Shown here: in pieces, positions 43,713 to 54,689 of the stretch
How the letters are laid out: the number at the start of each line of letters is the position of its first letter
Numbering within the stretch: position 1 is the stretch's first letter
NCBI GenBank assembly: GCA_015179025.1
Contig: WHUX01000218.1
Coordinates: forward strand, 1 to 64,000
Direction of reading: 5' to 3'
From: Terfezia claveryi
Taxonomy: Eukaryota; Ascomycota; Pezizomycetes; Pezizales; Pezizaceae
Length of the DNA stretch: 64,000 bases
Position numbers and translations under genes: made by a program
The notes under the pieces: model-generated
Database searches by the model: none
What the model saw: only the letters and a program-made list of their open reading frames with translations
What the model was told of the DNA's origin: nothing

Positions 43713-44888
43713 CTAACTCTCCCTCTCATCCGGCCATTTTTGCCACCCAGTCGGACTGCTAATTCCCATTGGCGTTGCGGCGGCTGAGTGGCAATAGGAA
43801 TCTTCCCTCTCACCCGGCCATATCTGCCATTCCCCCCAAGTCGGGCTGAAAATCCCCGTTGGTGTTGCGGCGAATCTGACTCCTGAGCCTGCGCTTCCTG
43901 GTGCAGCCTGCGTGCGTGCTCGCTCGAGGTTAAAATAAACGTACATCCAACCCCCTTCCAATCTGTTGCATGCGATACGCATCTTCGCAAACTTCCTCTC
44001 CAATTCTGGTAACTGGCATATTGCGCGCTTTTCTTTTTCCAGGTCGTCGTGATCCAGCAAGGCCATATTTTGGGGCTTCTTTCGCAGTTGGATGATTGTT
44101 TTGAGATCAAGATTGATTAGCTCCAGCAGCTCCTCACACTGATTTTTTTCTTCAATGTAGCCTTCAATGACATCGCTCCAGTCAGGGGTATCCTCTGCTG
44201 GAGGTAATGTTAAAGGGTTGAAATTGTTCCAAGCAATATCAATTGGTTCGCAAGAGTCCATGGTGATATCGACGTTGATATGCTTTGCTAGGTTGATGAT
44301 GTTTTCGTGGTTTATTTCAATATCGATGAAGAGGCTTTCACATTGCTCCCACCATTTCGCAAAGGCTGGTGCGGTGTTAGTTGGAGGTGAGGTTGGTGCA
44401 CCGTTCATGTAAGTGCCTTGTGGTGACTCTAGATCTGGTGCTTCTAGTGAATAATCCATGGTTTGGGAGTCGGTCTCTGCTGCAGCGTTGTCTTCAATTT
44501 CTTCTTCTCCCTCATAGTCTTCTTCCTCTTCATCATCTCCTTCTTCCTCATCATCATCTGTTTCCCCATAGTCTTCTTCTTCGTCATAGTCAGGTTCATA
44601 ATCCTCTACACCATCCATGGGTTCGCTCTCGGATTCGCTCTCGGAACCCCCCTGGGATTTTCCCTCTGGTTCTTCACTCATGGTATCTGAGTCACCCTCT
44701 GGTACATCTGGTAAATCAGCATGATGAACCACATGCATGGATACACTGCCATTTGCCCTCTGGTATGCGGTATTCAGACCTAGTGCTGGGGGGCCAATGT
44801 TCAAAGACTGGTGCGTGAAACCGTGGACATTGAGATGTTCGAATTCGTGATTGAGCTCAAGGTACGGCACACCTTGTGCAAAGTCCAT
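43713..44888 (-). CDS. Acidic protein of unknown function (391 aa)
   Basis: Single ORF from ATG 44888. Residues about 65-150 are extremely acidic (DDDEEEGDDEEEEDYEGEEE). A helical domain follows (FAKWWEQCESLFIDIEINHE; PDWSDVIEGYIEEKNQCEEL; LPELERKFAKMRIACNRL). The C-terminus holds two imperfect copies of a tryptophan-containing unit, AATPTGIFSPTWGEWQIWPG.RE and AATPMGISSPTGWQKWPDERE, seen also as a DNA duplication. Coding nature is supported by the long open frame and biased composition. No family recognised; acidic histone-chaperone-like composition is only a compositional resemblance. Confidence 0.6.
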   Translation of the reverse strand: MDFAQGVPYLELNHEFEHLNVHGFTHQSLNIGPPALGLNTAYQRANGSVSMHVVHHADLPDVPEGDSDTMSEEPEGKSQGGSESESESEPMDGVEDYEPDYDEEEDYGETDDDEEEGDDEEEEDYEGEEEIEDNAAAETDSQTMDYSLEAPDLESPQGTYMNGAPTSPPTNTAPAFAKWWEQCESLFIDIEINHENIINLAKHINVDITMDSCEPIDIAWNNFNPLTLPPAEDTPDWSDVIEGYIEEKNQCEELLELINLDLKTIIQLRKKPQNMALLDHDDLEKEKRAICQLPELERKFAKMRIACNRLEGGWMYVYFNLERARTQAAPGSAGSGVRFAATPTGIFSPTWGEWQIWPGEREDSYCHSAAATPMGISSPTGWQKWPDERES

Positions 44889-47800
44889 TAATGAAGATGG
44901 ATCGGAAAGGAATAGGATGGATAGAAATAGCGTAGCTAAAAGGAGCTTCGGAAGATTTCAGGGTAGAGACCTACGCTGGAGGCCGTCCTTGCCGATTTTC
45001 TGTCTCGGAATTGATCACTGCTGATAGAGAGAGGGAGCGAGTGACAGAGGCCTTATACAAACATACATGTACGTAGATGCTTGGTGTTGGTCCTCCTTAA
45101 AGGACGTACGTAGCTCACAGGATCGTCAAATAATGTCCCATCAAACAGGAGATAGCATTGTGCGACCACCAACTCCAATCGAGCAGGGTGCTATTGAAGA
45201 GTTTGGTTCCCAATTCAAGGGATATCCAGACTTTGAAAACATAGCAAATACTGCGCCGCTATTGCTAGGATTTAACTCAAACATTCAAAGCGAGTTGTAT
45301 GATTCCTGACGGATTTTTTTCCCTCTGTATCCCCGTCTCTGTCCGGATCAGGGATGGACAGGCTGAGAATACGAGGAATACACATTTTTTGACAAAAAAA
45401 CCCATTGAATATAGTTGAAATATAGCCAATAAAACTTAATTCAGTACTATTAGTGTGGGGAAAAAGTTGAGGTGGGTTACAGTGGGGATAAAGTAGCTGG
45501 AACCTTTACCATGTCAAAGATGAGGTGCTGATAAATACTTACTGTGTATACTTAATTATCATATGTAGCTGTGGATGTTAGACTATCGAAATTCCCTAAA
45601 GGTACCATCCAGTCGAAATTCTGGACCTGGGGTACATAGTACCCATAGCCCACTTTGTCGGAAGGTTTGTGTTGCGTGATGTGTCGAGCAGGATTCGGTA
45701 GTCCTACCCAGGCTTGTGCAGAGGAAGATTTTTTACAGTATCTGCAGATATAGATTAGATAGATGTAATGCACATCTTGTCACTGTCCTCTCCACTGGTA
45801 TAGACCAAATTTCCAGCTGGCAACCAGTAATAGAGTTGGGATATATATCGCCATACGTAACCGGCACCAGTACTTACCCAACAAATTCGAAAGTGAGCGA
45901 TGCCCAGTTCATGGCCAACCAGCTTGTAACAATTGCGACGGAGGTGATGTGAGCGTCAACTTACGGACTTTCGAAAATTACCAAAGAAATGAGGAGGCTA
46001 AGATCTTGCTGCAGCCCTCTTATGTGATATGTTCATCGATAGATTACCAGTCTAGCCTTCATCATCCATGTCCAATGTCGTGTCATGGCTATTTTACTGA
46101 ACAGTCGTCTTCCGCCTCCGAGGAAGTTTCTGCGGTATTCTATGTTTGGATGTCGAATAATCCATACGGGTTAGAACTGCCTGAAGTGTACTTATCCACT
46201 TTTTCGGTGTCTTCTTCATTTTCTGGAGTTTTGAATAAATTTTATAATACCCAACAGGATGTTGCCACGATGTTTTATCTTTTGTTGGTTCCCCGAATGG
46301 CGCACAGTGTGGCGTCAGAACAGTAGAGTGGTTGTACGGCACAAGTTGGGAATTATAAATAAAGGGTAGTCTGGTTGGCACATATTTTTTTCCTTATCTG
46401 TATCTATTCAATGCACTCGCCACATGACGCGTGCGGCACCTGTACCAGGTTCCCCAAGGCAGAAAAACCACAATTACACAAACTACACAGACACCCGTGC
46501 TTGCATTGAAAAGTAACAAAAGAACCAAAGCGCGAAGACCAAATCTTTCAATTACAAGACTCTAGACCCCATCCCTTTTACGTCACGGCAGGTAGGTAGG
46601 CCACACTGGCAACAAACTTTATATGCTTCAAGACATGGATGTGGATCTCGTGCAAGATCACACACTCTTTACTTCGATTTAACAGCAGGATCAACTCCAG
46701 TTTCCTTGACATTTTGGGAGTATTGAGAACAGTACACCTACTCTTCACTACTAAGTGCACATCCCACACCTCATCCTGTAAGTATATATTGTGATCATGT
46801 GCACCAGAGCTGCTTTGCAGAAGGTCTCCTGTTTGGAGGTCTGCACACAAGACCGCACCAAGGGCCATTGCGATTGCACATTGGCAGGCCATATATAGGT
46901 ACAAACTCCATCCCAAGTTTTAGGTTGCCTATATTTCGAAATCAAAGGTACATACAATTTTGGACTAGCAGGCAGCGACCCTCGGAGGTTCATCCCACCT
47001 TGTGCCCCACCAGCCTGATCTCCGAAGCTAGAAATTTTATGAGAGATGCTCCCACATGTAATAATCTCCCTTAGAAAGCTAGAAGCCTAACTGTAATATC
47101 TGATCTCGCAGAATCGACACCTCTGCGACCGGTTGATGGTGGGCCGCTCCCTTGTCGGAAGCCAGTAGGCCATCTACAGTAGTCCCTCAAGAGGACTAGA
47201 CACTCAAATTGAACACTATTCTAGGCTAGAGGAGACACTTCCTTTTCGCCTTGTACAATGTATGGTTGCAACCGTCAGGCCTGCCAGGCTCAACTGACCA
47301 CACCATCACGCTTCTCTCATCCAATTTTGAGTCGAACTTGGTATAGCGTAATCAACATGCTCACTATTCGAATTCAGCTGGGTGGCGTACAGAGACTTCA
47401 ATGCCTGGCAAAGGCATGTTGGGTCTAGTGTTTGCTGTGGCTGGCCATCGACACCAATTCCTTATACTTACACTAGCATCACTAAACATTCCTGGATGGT
47501 CTCTAGCTCCACATTTTTCGTTTGTTGTCCCAAAAGCATGGCGGAACCTTCAAAGGGGACGCATCTTGCCCACCCATGAGCTAAAGTCGAAAAGGCTCCA
47601 CGCGGTGATTATCAGGCCTCACATTCAAGCATCACATACCACCACGACCACAGCACCACCCTGCCCGGCGCTGCAAAACCCCTCCAATATTCAGAGGGCT
47701 ACTTTTAGGGATAGGTACCCAACCACCCATTCGTCTGCCATCGTCCAATAGTAATATCTGGTAAGCTACGTATATATATGAAGCTTTGTATTAGGAGGTA

Positions 47801-48334
47801 TTTAAATATCTGCCTGCTTAAAGAACGTAATAATACCGCCTCACTGCTAAGAATACACTGATGACCAATATTATCATCTCTGTCGGAAATCGCTATGCTG
47901 GGATCCACTGGTATGTTTAGGAAATTAACGCTCGGGATTAGTTTACCTTTGGCCATGGTCGGGTGGACTTAGGATGTTTAGCTGAGTAGATTTTTGACAC
48001 AGATATGGGCATCTGGGGGTTGAATATTAATTTGATCATGCCCATTCCCCCAACTTGTCATGTTAAGAGCTGTGCCCGATGCACGGAGTGGCTGTCAAAA
48101 ACAAGGGCTCTTCACATTGTTAGAATGCTGTGCATGTCACATGCGATTCCGTCCATACCTAGCTATGGTAAAAGAGATGACATATGGCGTCTTGGAATCA
48201 TACGAGCATCAAGGGCGACATGACCTTCTGGAGGAAAGCTATCCGTATATAGGGCCACGAGAGGATACTTTGAGCCAGCCCTTTTGAGAGAGTAGTCTAG
48301 CGTGAGGAGACCAGATAGGTAGTCCGTGTTTGTG
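44889..48334. other. 3.4-kb region with only weak ORFs
   Basis: Possible small genes at 45067-45309 (MSHQTGDSIVRPP inside) and 45949-46326 (125 codons, hydrophobic/Ser-rich end) lack domains, introns or homology I can recognise. 47401-47751 and 48060-48287 are similar. A TAGTCTGGTTGGCAC motif lies at 46368-46382. I treat all as unproven. Confidence 0.35.
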
Positions 48335-48686
48335 ATGAGTGTAGTCCATTTTTTTTTTTTTTTTAAAATACTTTGGTACTCCTATGCAGCCTCGTTAGGG
48401 GGGCTATGAGGAGCCACACGGAAACCCGGTGGATTCAAGGGAGAGGCAAGTTAATCTGCCAACCCCACGCAAACTAAGTACGCGAACAGAGACGAGGCCC
48501 CATGCTGTCATTAACGGACTAGCCGATGACCCGAAGGCCTGACTGAGCCTCAACCCCAACTTGACGAACTGAAGGACTCGTGGAAAAAAGATGAACTAAA
48601 AGGACTAACTTGTGGACTGAAAGAAATTGTGGACTGAGATAATGAAACTCGTAAATAATCCTCGGAACATTGATGATTCTCCTCCC

Positions 48687-49911
48687 CTAAGTGAACTCGC
48701 GGAATAGTAGCTCGAAGAAGGCCTCCGTGGCCTCGTATGTCTCTTCCCCCTCCTTTCTCCATTCCAGTTTGTCGAGCTCTTCCCAGCTCCTCCTCTCCCC
48801 CACAAGGACTCTACGGGGTCGATCGAAGCGTGGGCATTGGAAGACAATGTGCTCTCCTGTCTCGGTGATGTGCCCGCATGCGCACTCTGCTGATTCCGCT
48901 TTGCCGATGTGGTGAAGCCAGCTCTTCTGTGGACCTCTGTTCATTCGCATCCACGTGTAGGCTGAGAGGGCATGTTGGTTCCATTCTACTCTTCTCATAC
49001 CATATCCGGCTTTGGTTCTTGCTTCTTTCCGTATGGCTTTGGAGGATGCGCGGGTGCCCCCTTCTGTTACTGTACACTCATGGCCCCTGAATTCCCCCAA
49101 GTGAGACTGAAAGCTTGCGATCCTATCTGCCTTCTCGTTGCCTGGGATGCCCAGATGACCCCTATCCCATGATAGCTGAAGGTCCCTATGTGGATTAGCG
49201 GTCAAGAGGGTCTTGATTTTCCTCTCAATGCCAGATCTGGGGGGGGAGCCTGAACTCAAGTTGCGGACTGCCTGGATCGCCGCTTGGGAATCTGATAATA
49301 TCGCCAGCATAGCTGAGTCTTCCTTGTGTAGAGCCAGTTGCATTGCAAAAAGTTCGCCGTTCGCTACTGTGGCCTGGCCTCCTAAGTAGCCCCCATAGTT
49401 ATTGGGGGTGCCTGGCGGTTAATGACAGCATGGGGGCTTTGTGTCACTCGAGTCTCTGCTTTACGTCTGTTTTGAGTCCTTTCTGCACCTGTTTCACACT
49501 TTCAGACCTACGAATTCCCTTCACACATTTATGTCACATGATCAAACGATGGGTATCATTTGGTCATGTGACTATGACATTCATTCTTTGTTACACACAT
49601 GTATTTATCTTCTGCTTTCTGCGCGCTGGACCTGGCAGATTAACTTGCCTTGTCCTGGATCCACTCGAGTTTCCGAGTGGCTCTTCATGGTCCCCTTACT
49701 GGGACCGAATAAGAGTAATAAGTATTTAAAAAAAAAAAAAAAAAATATTGGGGGTGCCTCCTGTCCGGTCTTCACTATGGACTCCACTTGCTACTACCCC
49801 TTTTCTTCCGGTGCCATCAGTATAGTAGACCCTCCATCCTTCTTCCTGAATAGATCCTATTCCTGCTGCCCAAGGGCCTAAGTGCTTGGAGGACTCGGAT
49901 TTGGGATCCAT
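48687..49911 (-). pseudogene. LINE-A RNase H / C-terminal ORF2, split by insertion
   Basis: The upstream piece (49911-49760) encodes KSESSKHLGPW, YTDGTGRKG and HSEDRTGG. The downstream piece (49399-48687) resumes at GGYLGG and holds the Met at 49343, ILSDSQAAIQA, RGHLGIPGNEKADRIA, the Cys cluster CACG..TGEHIVFQC and EAFFELLFREFT-stop. It parallels 11483-12379. The two pieces are in register once the 332-bp insert plus one TSD is set aside. RNase H residues are conserved; the WV of WVRGH has become WD. Confidence 0.8.
49414..49745 (+). mobile_element. LINE-B 332-bp tail nested in LINE-A, 14-bp TSD
   Basis: Plus-strand insert beginning GGCGGTTAATGACAGCATGG, with CTGGACCTGGCAGATTAAC and GGACCGAATAAGAGTAATAAG, then poly-A. 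Identical TATTGGGGGTGCCT repeats at 49400-49413 and 49746-49759 flank it. This is the B-type 3' end (CGAATA..AGTAAT) as opposed to the A-type (GCATAGGAGTACT). Confidence 0.9.
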
Positions 49912-50389
49912 GATTTCCCTATAGATTAATGGGAAGGGTGTCGTATCCTCCCTATCACCCCATGATAGCTCCTCCGAATCTGCACCATTTAGGAAAAAGG
50001 CTTCTGAGATCGGGGTTCTTGTCTGGTGTAGGTTGTTGCTATTGCGCTATGATGTATCTTTATTGATGTAGGCCTGTACCAGCTTGTCGCCTGTTGTTAT
50101 TGCTCTGGATGCCCATGAGCGTTTCATGTCCTCTATCTTTTCCTGAAGTGGCTCCACGTTGGCGATCCATCATGAGTGTAGTCCAGACTAGGAGATAATT
50201 AAGCATTGCAAAGTAGATTATCTGAAGAGAGAAACGCTTACCTTTCCGAAAGGTTGTGACTCGTTCTTGTTTAAAACGACTTTGATGGTCGGCGATACTA
50301 TCCTTTCCAAGTACTTGAGGTGTGATCTCTTACTTGATATCAACTAACAATGGGCCTTCCATCTTGAACTAGCTGAAGGCTCGGGCTGA

Positions 50390-50640
50390 GGCGGATTGTT
50401 CCAAGCTAGCGATAAGGAGGAGATAGGAAGGAAGTGGGGGAACTGGGAAGAAATGGATGAGCGGAAGCGGTGGGTGAAGAAGGTGAAGGAAGGCGACAAA
50501 GAATTTACGGTGGACCTGGTGGAGACGTTTTTCTCCGATCTGGAGTTGAGATAGAGGAAGGAAGGGACAGGGACAGGGCACTTTTACTTTGGGGAGGGGC
50601 CTGCAGAGGGCGTGGCGGAGGAGGCAGGGGTGCTTTCTGT
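50390..50640 (+). mobile_element. LINE family C relic (ORF2 C-terminal end)
   Basis: The DNA runs parallel to 55660-55850: GGAATTGG/GGGAACTGGGAAGAAATGGATGA, GAAGAAGGTGAAGGAAGGCGA, GTGGACCTGGTGGAGACGTTT and GGGCGTGGCGGAG. In the reading frame this gives a W...MDE...WVKKVKEGDKE-VDLVETFFSDLE pattern. No poly-A tail or TSD was recognised, so it is an old fragment. Confidence 0.5.
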
Positions 50641-50890
50641 TATGAACATTTCCTAGGGTCGCAAGCAGGGCGCTTATTGGCAGACAACACTTGCCTCGTA
50701 GTATAACACACTCTGGGGTTGCGAGGTCACTGGTTCTACGAGGCTAGTGGCGCTGGCTTGCACTAGCCTACGTAGTTAGAGGGGCTAGTGCAAGCCAGAC
50801 TAAGGAATGTCTCTCCATCGTCTTGTTCTAAGAATAATTGCTGATCAGAGATTAAGTTGACGTTTTTAGGCGGCGTACGATTTATCCTGA

Positions 50891-51069
50891 GTTGTGGGAT
50901 AAGATCAGTCGTTAGGAAATTGTCCAAGTCTTTCTCTCTATCGTCCCAAGGGTGCAATGAGACATACACAGCTACGTTTCGGCTGTCGTATATGAGGACA
51001 GGTCCTCAAGCCCCATAAAATAAAGAAAGAGCGGGTTGTGGGATAAGGTCGGTCGTTAGGAAATCGTCC
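50891..51069. repeat. Two 35-bp direct repeats
   Basis: GTTGTGGGATAAGATCAGTC... at 50891-50925 recurs as GTTGTGGGATAAGGTCGGTC... at 51035-51069, both running into GTTAGGAAATYGTCC. The surrounding DNA is unassigned. A minus-strand ORF (50969-50763, HPWDDREKDLDNFL) overlaps the first copy and might be a gene fragment. Confidence 0.6.
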
Positions 51070-51522
51070 GTCTGAAGACTGAGCGAATTGAATTGTACTG
51101 CTATATGAATATATTCTGAGTTGCAGAGTAGTATTTGTTGCGGCAGAAGGACACGGCCGTCCTAGTGGTTATGGTTGGAGTGTCCGCAATAGAGTCCATA
51201 GGGCCCCCGTGACAGGCAGAAGAAGAATGGGGACGAGTAAAGTGGGAGACCAATAGGCTGAGTGATGACCTCTCTTTTCTTAACCTCCTATATAGGCCAA
51301 GTATCTAGTGAGTAAGCCTATAACAACTAGAAAAGCATTACTTAGTATCTGTATTCATATCAAAATAGCTTCTATAGTAGTAGGCTTAAATATAATTAAA
51401 TAGTATATAATCAAAAAAAACTCTAAAAGGAGTAAATTTAAGGATTAACTAAATTTGCTCTATTTCTACTATCTTAAGCCCTCACCTTCTCCTCCTCTAT
51501 AGCCTTCTCTCCTCAGTATTCA

Positions 51523-51780
51523 TCAGCAAAAAAAAATGTGCGTCAGGACGTACCACCAAGCGTCCAGACGCGAGTTTGCGTCCTGTGCGTCCTGTGCATC
51601 TGGACGCACTAGAACGTTGCCCCCTCGCCTGTGACGCAACAGCAATTCTGGGCAGTTGCTCTCGCATCTGGACGCACTGGAACGTTGCCCCCTCGCCTGT
51701 GACGCAACACCAATGCTGGGCGGTTGATCTCGCATCTGGGACGGACTGGGATATTGCCCCCATGCCTGGGACGCAAGCAT
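51523..51780. repeat. 68-bp tandem repeat (about 2.7 copies) next to a dispersed repeat end
   Basis: Units begin at 51597, 51665 and 51733 with CATCTGGACGCACTRGAACG and contain CCCCCTCGCCTGTGACGCAAC. Just upstream, CATCAGCAAAAAAAAATGTG at about 51524-51543 recurs at about 57675-57695 (CATCAGCAAAAAAAAATCTG), both followed by CGTCAGGA. This shows a second dispersed repeat family. Confidence 0.75.
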
Positions 51781-52973
51781 ACATGCAACCTTTGTCCCGA
51801 CGCACTTGGTGGGTAAACACAACCCGCTTACAGCTTGCATCTGCTACGTTCTTACACCAGCCAGCTATGTAGCTGGATTTGCAACCTTTGAATATGCATG
51901 CAGCAGAAATATTCATTGTATTCGGAGGCGATACGTCGCATGACAAGTTGGCGAAGGTGGAGGACAATGAGGACCAACAGAGCGGGAAGAGGAGATGGAC
52001 AAGCTCCGTGCATGACTTACCGAAGACCCCTGGATCCACCTCCACGAGTCCCGTCACCACCCATGTCTGATTCAGGTACGCAGACCATTACCCCCCCCGA
52101 CTACTTGGTAAAATGCAGAGACGACAGTAGGATACAAGATGACGACATAGATTAACGTATCCACCCATACCGATCCCCTAACAACACACACATACACAGA
52201 GGCAGTGATTAGAACAGCCCACCACAAATCAAGGGAGAACGGAGAGCCAACTCACACGAGACTAGATTAGGGCAAAGGAATGGTGGAAGAAGCTCCCCTC
52301 CCTCCCCGAACCATCCGTTACACCTAACCCCCCCCCAAAAAAAAAATAACCAATCCAACAACAAAAGCCATAGCCTTGCACGTGACCCCAACGGGAAAGA
52401 GATACAAGCCAGGTCTGTTCCGCCGTTGGATGGATGAAGGCTCAAATTCTGGGCTTTCGCTGGTAGGTGCAAGAAGACAGAATAAGAACAGTTCTGAAGC
52501 TTGCTTCGTCGTTGGTTATCTTGTCCTTGTTGTTCTTGGCACAATTCGCAAAAAAAAGGGCCAGATTTGCGTTTAAACGGGGTCGATTTCGGTCTTTTCT
52601 GTGCGAAATCGACGCAAAAAAGTTTGTGTGGTGATGGTCGCAAAAAACGAATAAAACGAAAAACCACCGATCTGAAAAAAACGTTATTTTCGGCCGAAAA
52701 TCTTAACTTTGAATACCCCTATTATATATATGTCGAGGTTGCTGCCGATATCAGAGTTAGCTTTTTTCACATGATCTACGTGTATCGACATTTAACCTTG
52801 TTGGGTCTGTATGGGTGCGAAATTGCACTCCACTTAATAAATTTGCCTTTTCATGTCATCGTGATTTATTTCTGTCAACTATCAGCTTGTAACCTCTGTT
52901 AAATATCCCAATCAGCTCCTGTACTCGCAGTACTACTCGCAGTACGGCACTTATCCGCACTCATCTGCGCGAA
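51781..52973. other. Intergenic region, no supportable gene
   Basis: Small ORFs only. Around 52560-52680 the sequence is rich in CGAAATCGACGCAAAAAA-type repeats. The final 200 bp contain CTCGCAGTACTACTCGCAGTACGG just upstream of the gene at 52974. Confidence 0.4.
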
Positions 52974-54324
52974 ATGACGATCCATCCCGTGGAGAACCTT
53001 CCAGAAAGGGAAATCGAAACCCATGAAGTACAGCATTTTCCCGAAACGGAAATAGGCATGTACACTTCCACCACTGCGGCTGGCTTTGCTTCCTCCTCAC
53101 CGTCACCTTCATTGTCACATACTTCGTCCCAATCATCCGCACACCCATTCTCACAATCATTCCCACACCCACACCCATCCTCAGACTTAACTCCAACTTC
53201 TCCTGATCCCCACTCCTCTTTACCGCAAACTATTTGCACCCCCCTCTCCCCGCACCTAACTGTTAGAATGCTGTCAACAAGGATAAAGGCCTTAGTCACT
53301 CTCCTCATAGTAGGGATTGCAATCTACATTGGTTTTGCCAATGCAACGAGGTCTGTGGAAGACAAGTTACCTCCGAGAAACTAGTGCCGGTACTTCTGTG
53401 AGGTTCCCATGCTAATCGGTTTCTTGGGCAGGCTTGGGGATCCAGCTCAGGCACCACCACCCGCAGGGCACTATGCCGAAACTACTCAGTTGTGCCTGGG
53501 GGTGGGACCGGCTTGTATTCACCAACTGAACGGCGAAATCCAAGGTTTGAATAAGAGAATGGAAGAGAAATTTGCCAATATTGCAAGTGAGTACCCTAGC
53601 GAGCAGAGTTCAACTATGAGAATACCGTCTTTTGACCAACAAGCAGTGTGGCAGATGCACATGGAACGCCGGGTAAACGGAATAGAGGAGAGTCTTGCAA
53701 ATTTTGAAGGTGTGTACCCTTGTGTGTAGAGTTCAAATGTGAGAATGACCTTTTGACAAACAAGCAGTATGGCAGCAGGATATGGAACGCCGGGTAGACA
53801 AAATAGAGGAGAGACTTGTCAAAGTAGAGGAGAGACTTGTCAAAGTAGAGGAGAGACTTGACAAAGTAGACCAGAGACTTGATGCGATTGAAAGTAAGTA
53901 CCCTAGCGAGGGTTACACTGTTAGAGTAACATGTTTTGACAAAGGGACCACAGACAGTATCAAGGACATGAACGACAAATTACAGACAATCCTGCAGAAG
54001 TTGGAGAAGATGGAGAAGATGCACGAAAGGGGGGACCATAAGAAGGAGGAGGGCGGAAAAGACTCAGTTGAGCTCAAGGCCAAGGAGCTAGGCGTTACCG
54101 TGAGTGGGTTCCCAGTGGTAGGGTTGGTAATTGGATTTTGGTTCACGATCGTGATATATGTCCTCTATAATCAGGAGTGGCTTGCCCGTAGGGACCGGCG
54201 ATGGAGGATACGAGATGAGTTGCGACATGAGTCGCGGAAGAAAAAAGTGGACAAGGGGGAGGAAGAGGTAAAAGGGGACAAAGAGGAGGGAGAGGATGGA
54301 AAGATAGGGTGTGTGCTGATATAA
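52974..54324 (+). CDS. Two-TM coiled-coil protein built from duplicated exon-intron units (368 aa, five exons)
   Basis: Proposed exons are 52974-53365, 53432-53586, 53647-53709, 53768-53893 and 53954-54324 (1107 nt, one frame). The first intron (66 bp, weak GTTACC donor, GCTAATC branch-like site) is the least certain. The other three (60, 58, 60 bp) are all phase 1 and alike in sequence: donors GTGAGTACC, GTGTGTACC, GTAAGTACC, and acceptors after ACAAGCAG or CCACAG. Exons 3 and 4 are 63 and 126 nt and encode RRV..IEE-L units, with three 21-bp KVEERLV repeats. The protein has a Ser/Pro/His-rich N-terminus, a TM helix (LVTLLIVGIAIYIGFA), a coiled coil, a second TM helix (VVGLVIGFWFTIVIYVL) and a Lys/Glu-rich tail. 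No family recognised. Intron retention would keep 60-nt introns in frame except the stop-bearing 58-nt one. Confidence 0.65.
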
Positions 54325-54689
54325 CGTTGTCGAACGGTGCTACATTTGTATTTTTTGGGGGTGATCCACATGTGGGGACCTCGTAAGCCGCTTCTTCATT
54401 CCTTGCTGATAGGTAGTCTCGTGCCGTTGATGTATAACGGGGGTGCTAAGTCACGGCGTACGAACTATTAAGCTATTGCTTCCTCTATTCCTATGTGATG
54501 TCCGTGAGGTTAGAATTCCTTCTCAGCGGGTATGATTAAATACCCGCTTCGAACTACTAGAGCCTCCTGCGGAAGGCCGTGGATGCTTAGTCGGACTCCC
54601 CCGATCATCGGCCAGCTGACTGCATTGCAGTGCGCTACTTCCACTCACCTTAGCCATTCACCACCTAGCTATCTCGTCTTCTACGAGAT

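Larger units (their letters stand above)
48349..50171 (-). mobile_element. LINE-A copy, minus strand, 5'-truncated, 14-bp TSD, with nested LINE-B
   Basis: The poly-A (poly-T on plus) starts at 48349. The 3' UTR (48365-48680) has the same CATAGGAGTACC / TGGATTCAAGG / CCATGCTGTCATTAACGG landmarks as other copies. ORF2 RNase H is at 48687-49911. Further upstream the sequence is degraded ORF2 with stops. Identical ATGAGTGTAGTCCA repeats at 48335-48348 and 50172-50185 mark the target-site duplication. The copy is interrupted by a later LINE-B at 49414-49745. Confidence 0.9.

Noticed and set aside
44381..44818. 145-codon plus-strand ORF rich in Leu/His
   Set aside because: Antisense of the poly-acidic region of the gene at 43713-44888.
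47379..48290. Small ORFs 47382-47751 and 48005-48287 as genes
   Set aside because: Short, overlapping in several frames, no domains, splice consensus or homology recognised.
51497..52060. 187-codon minus-strand ORF
   Set aside because: Runs through the 68-bp tandem repeat, whose length keeps changing frame; repeated peptide without domain features.
54532..54640. Possible tRNA-like sequence near GGGTATGATTAAATACCCGC
   Set aside because: Only one stem is apparent; no B box, anticodon stem or acceptor stem could be assembled.
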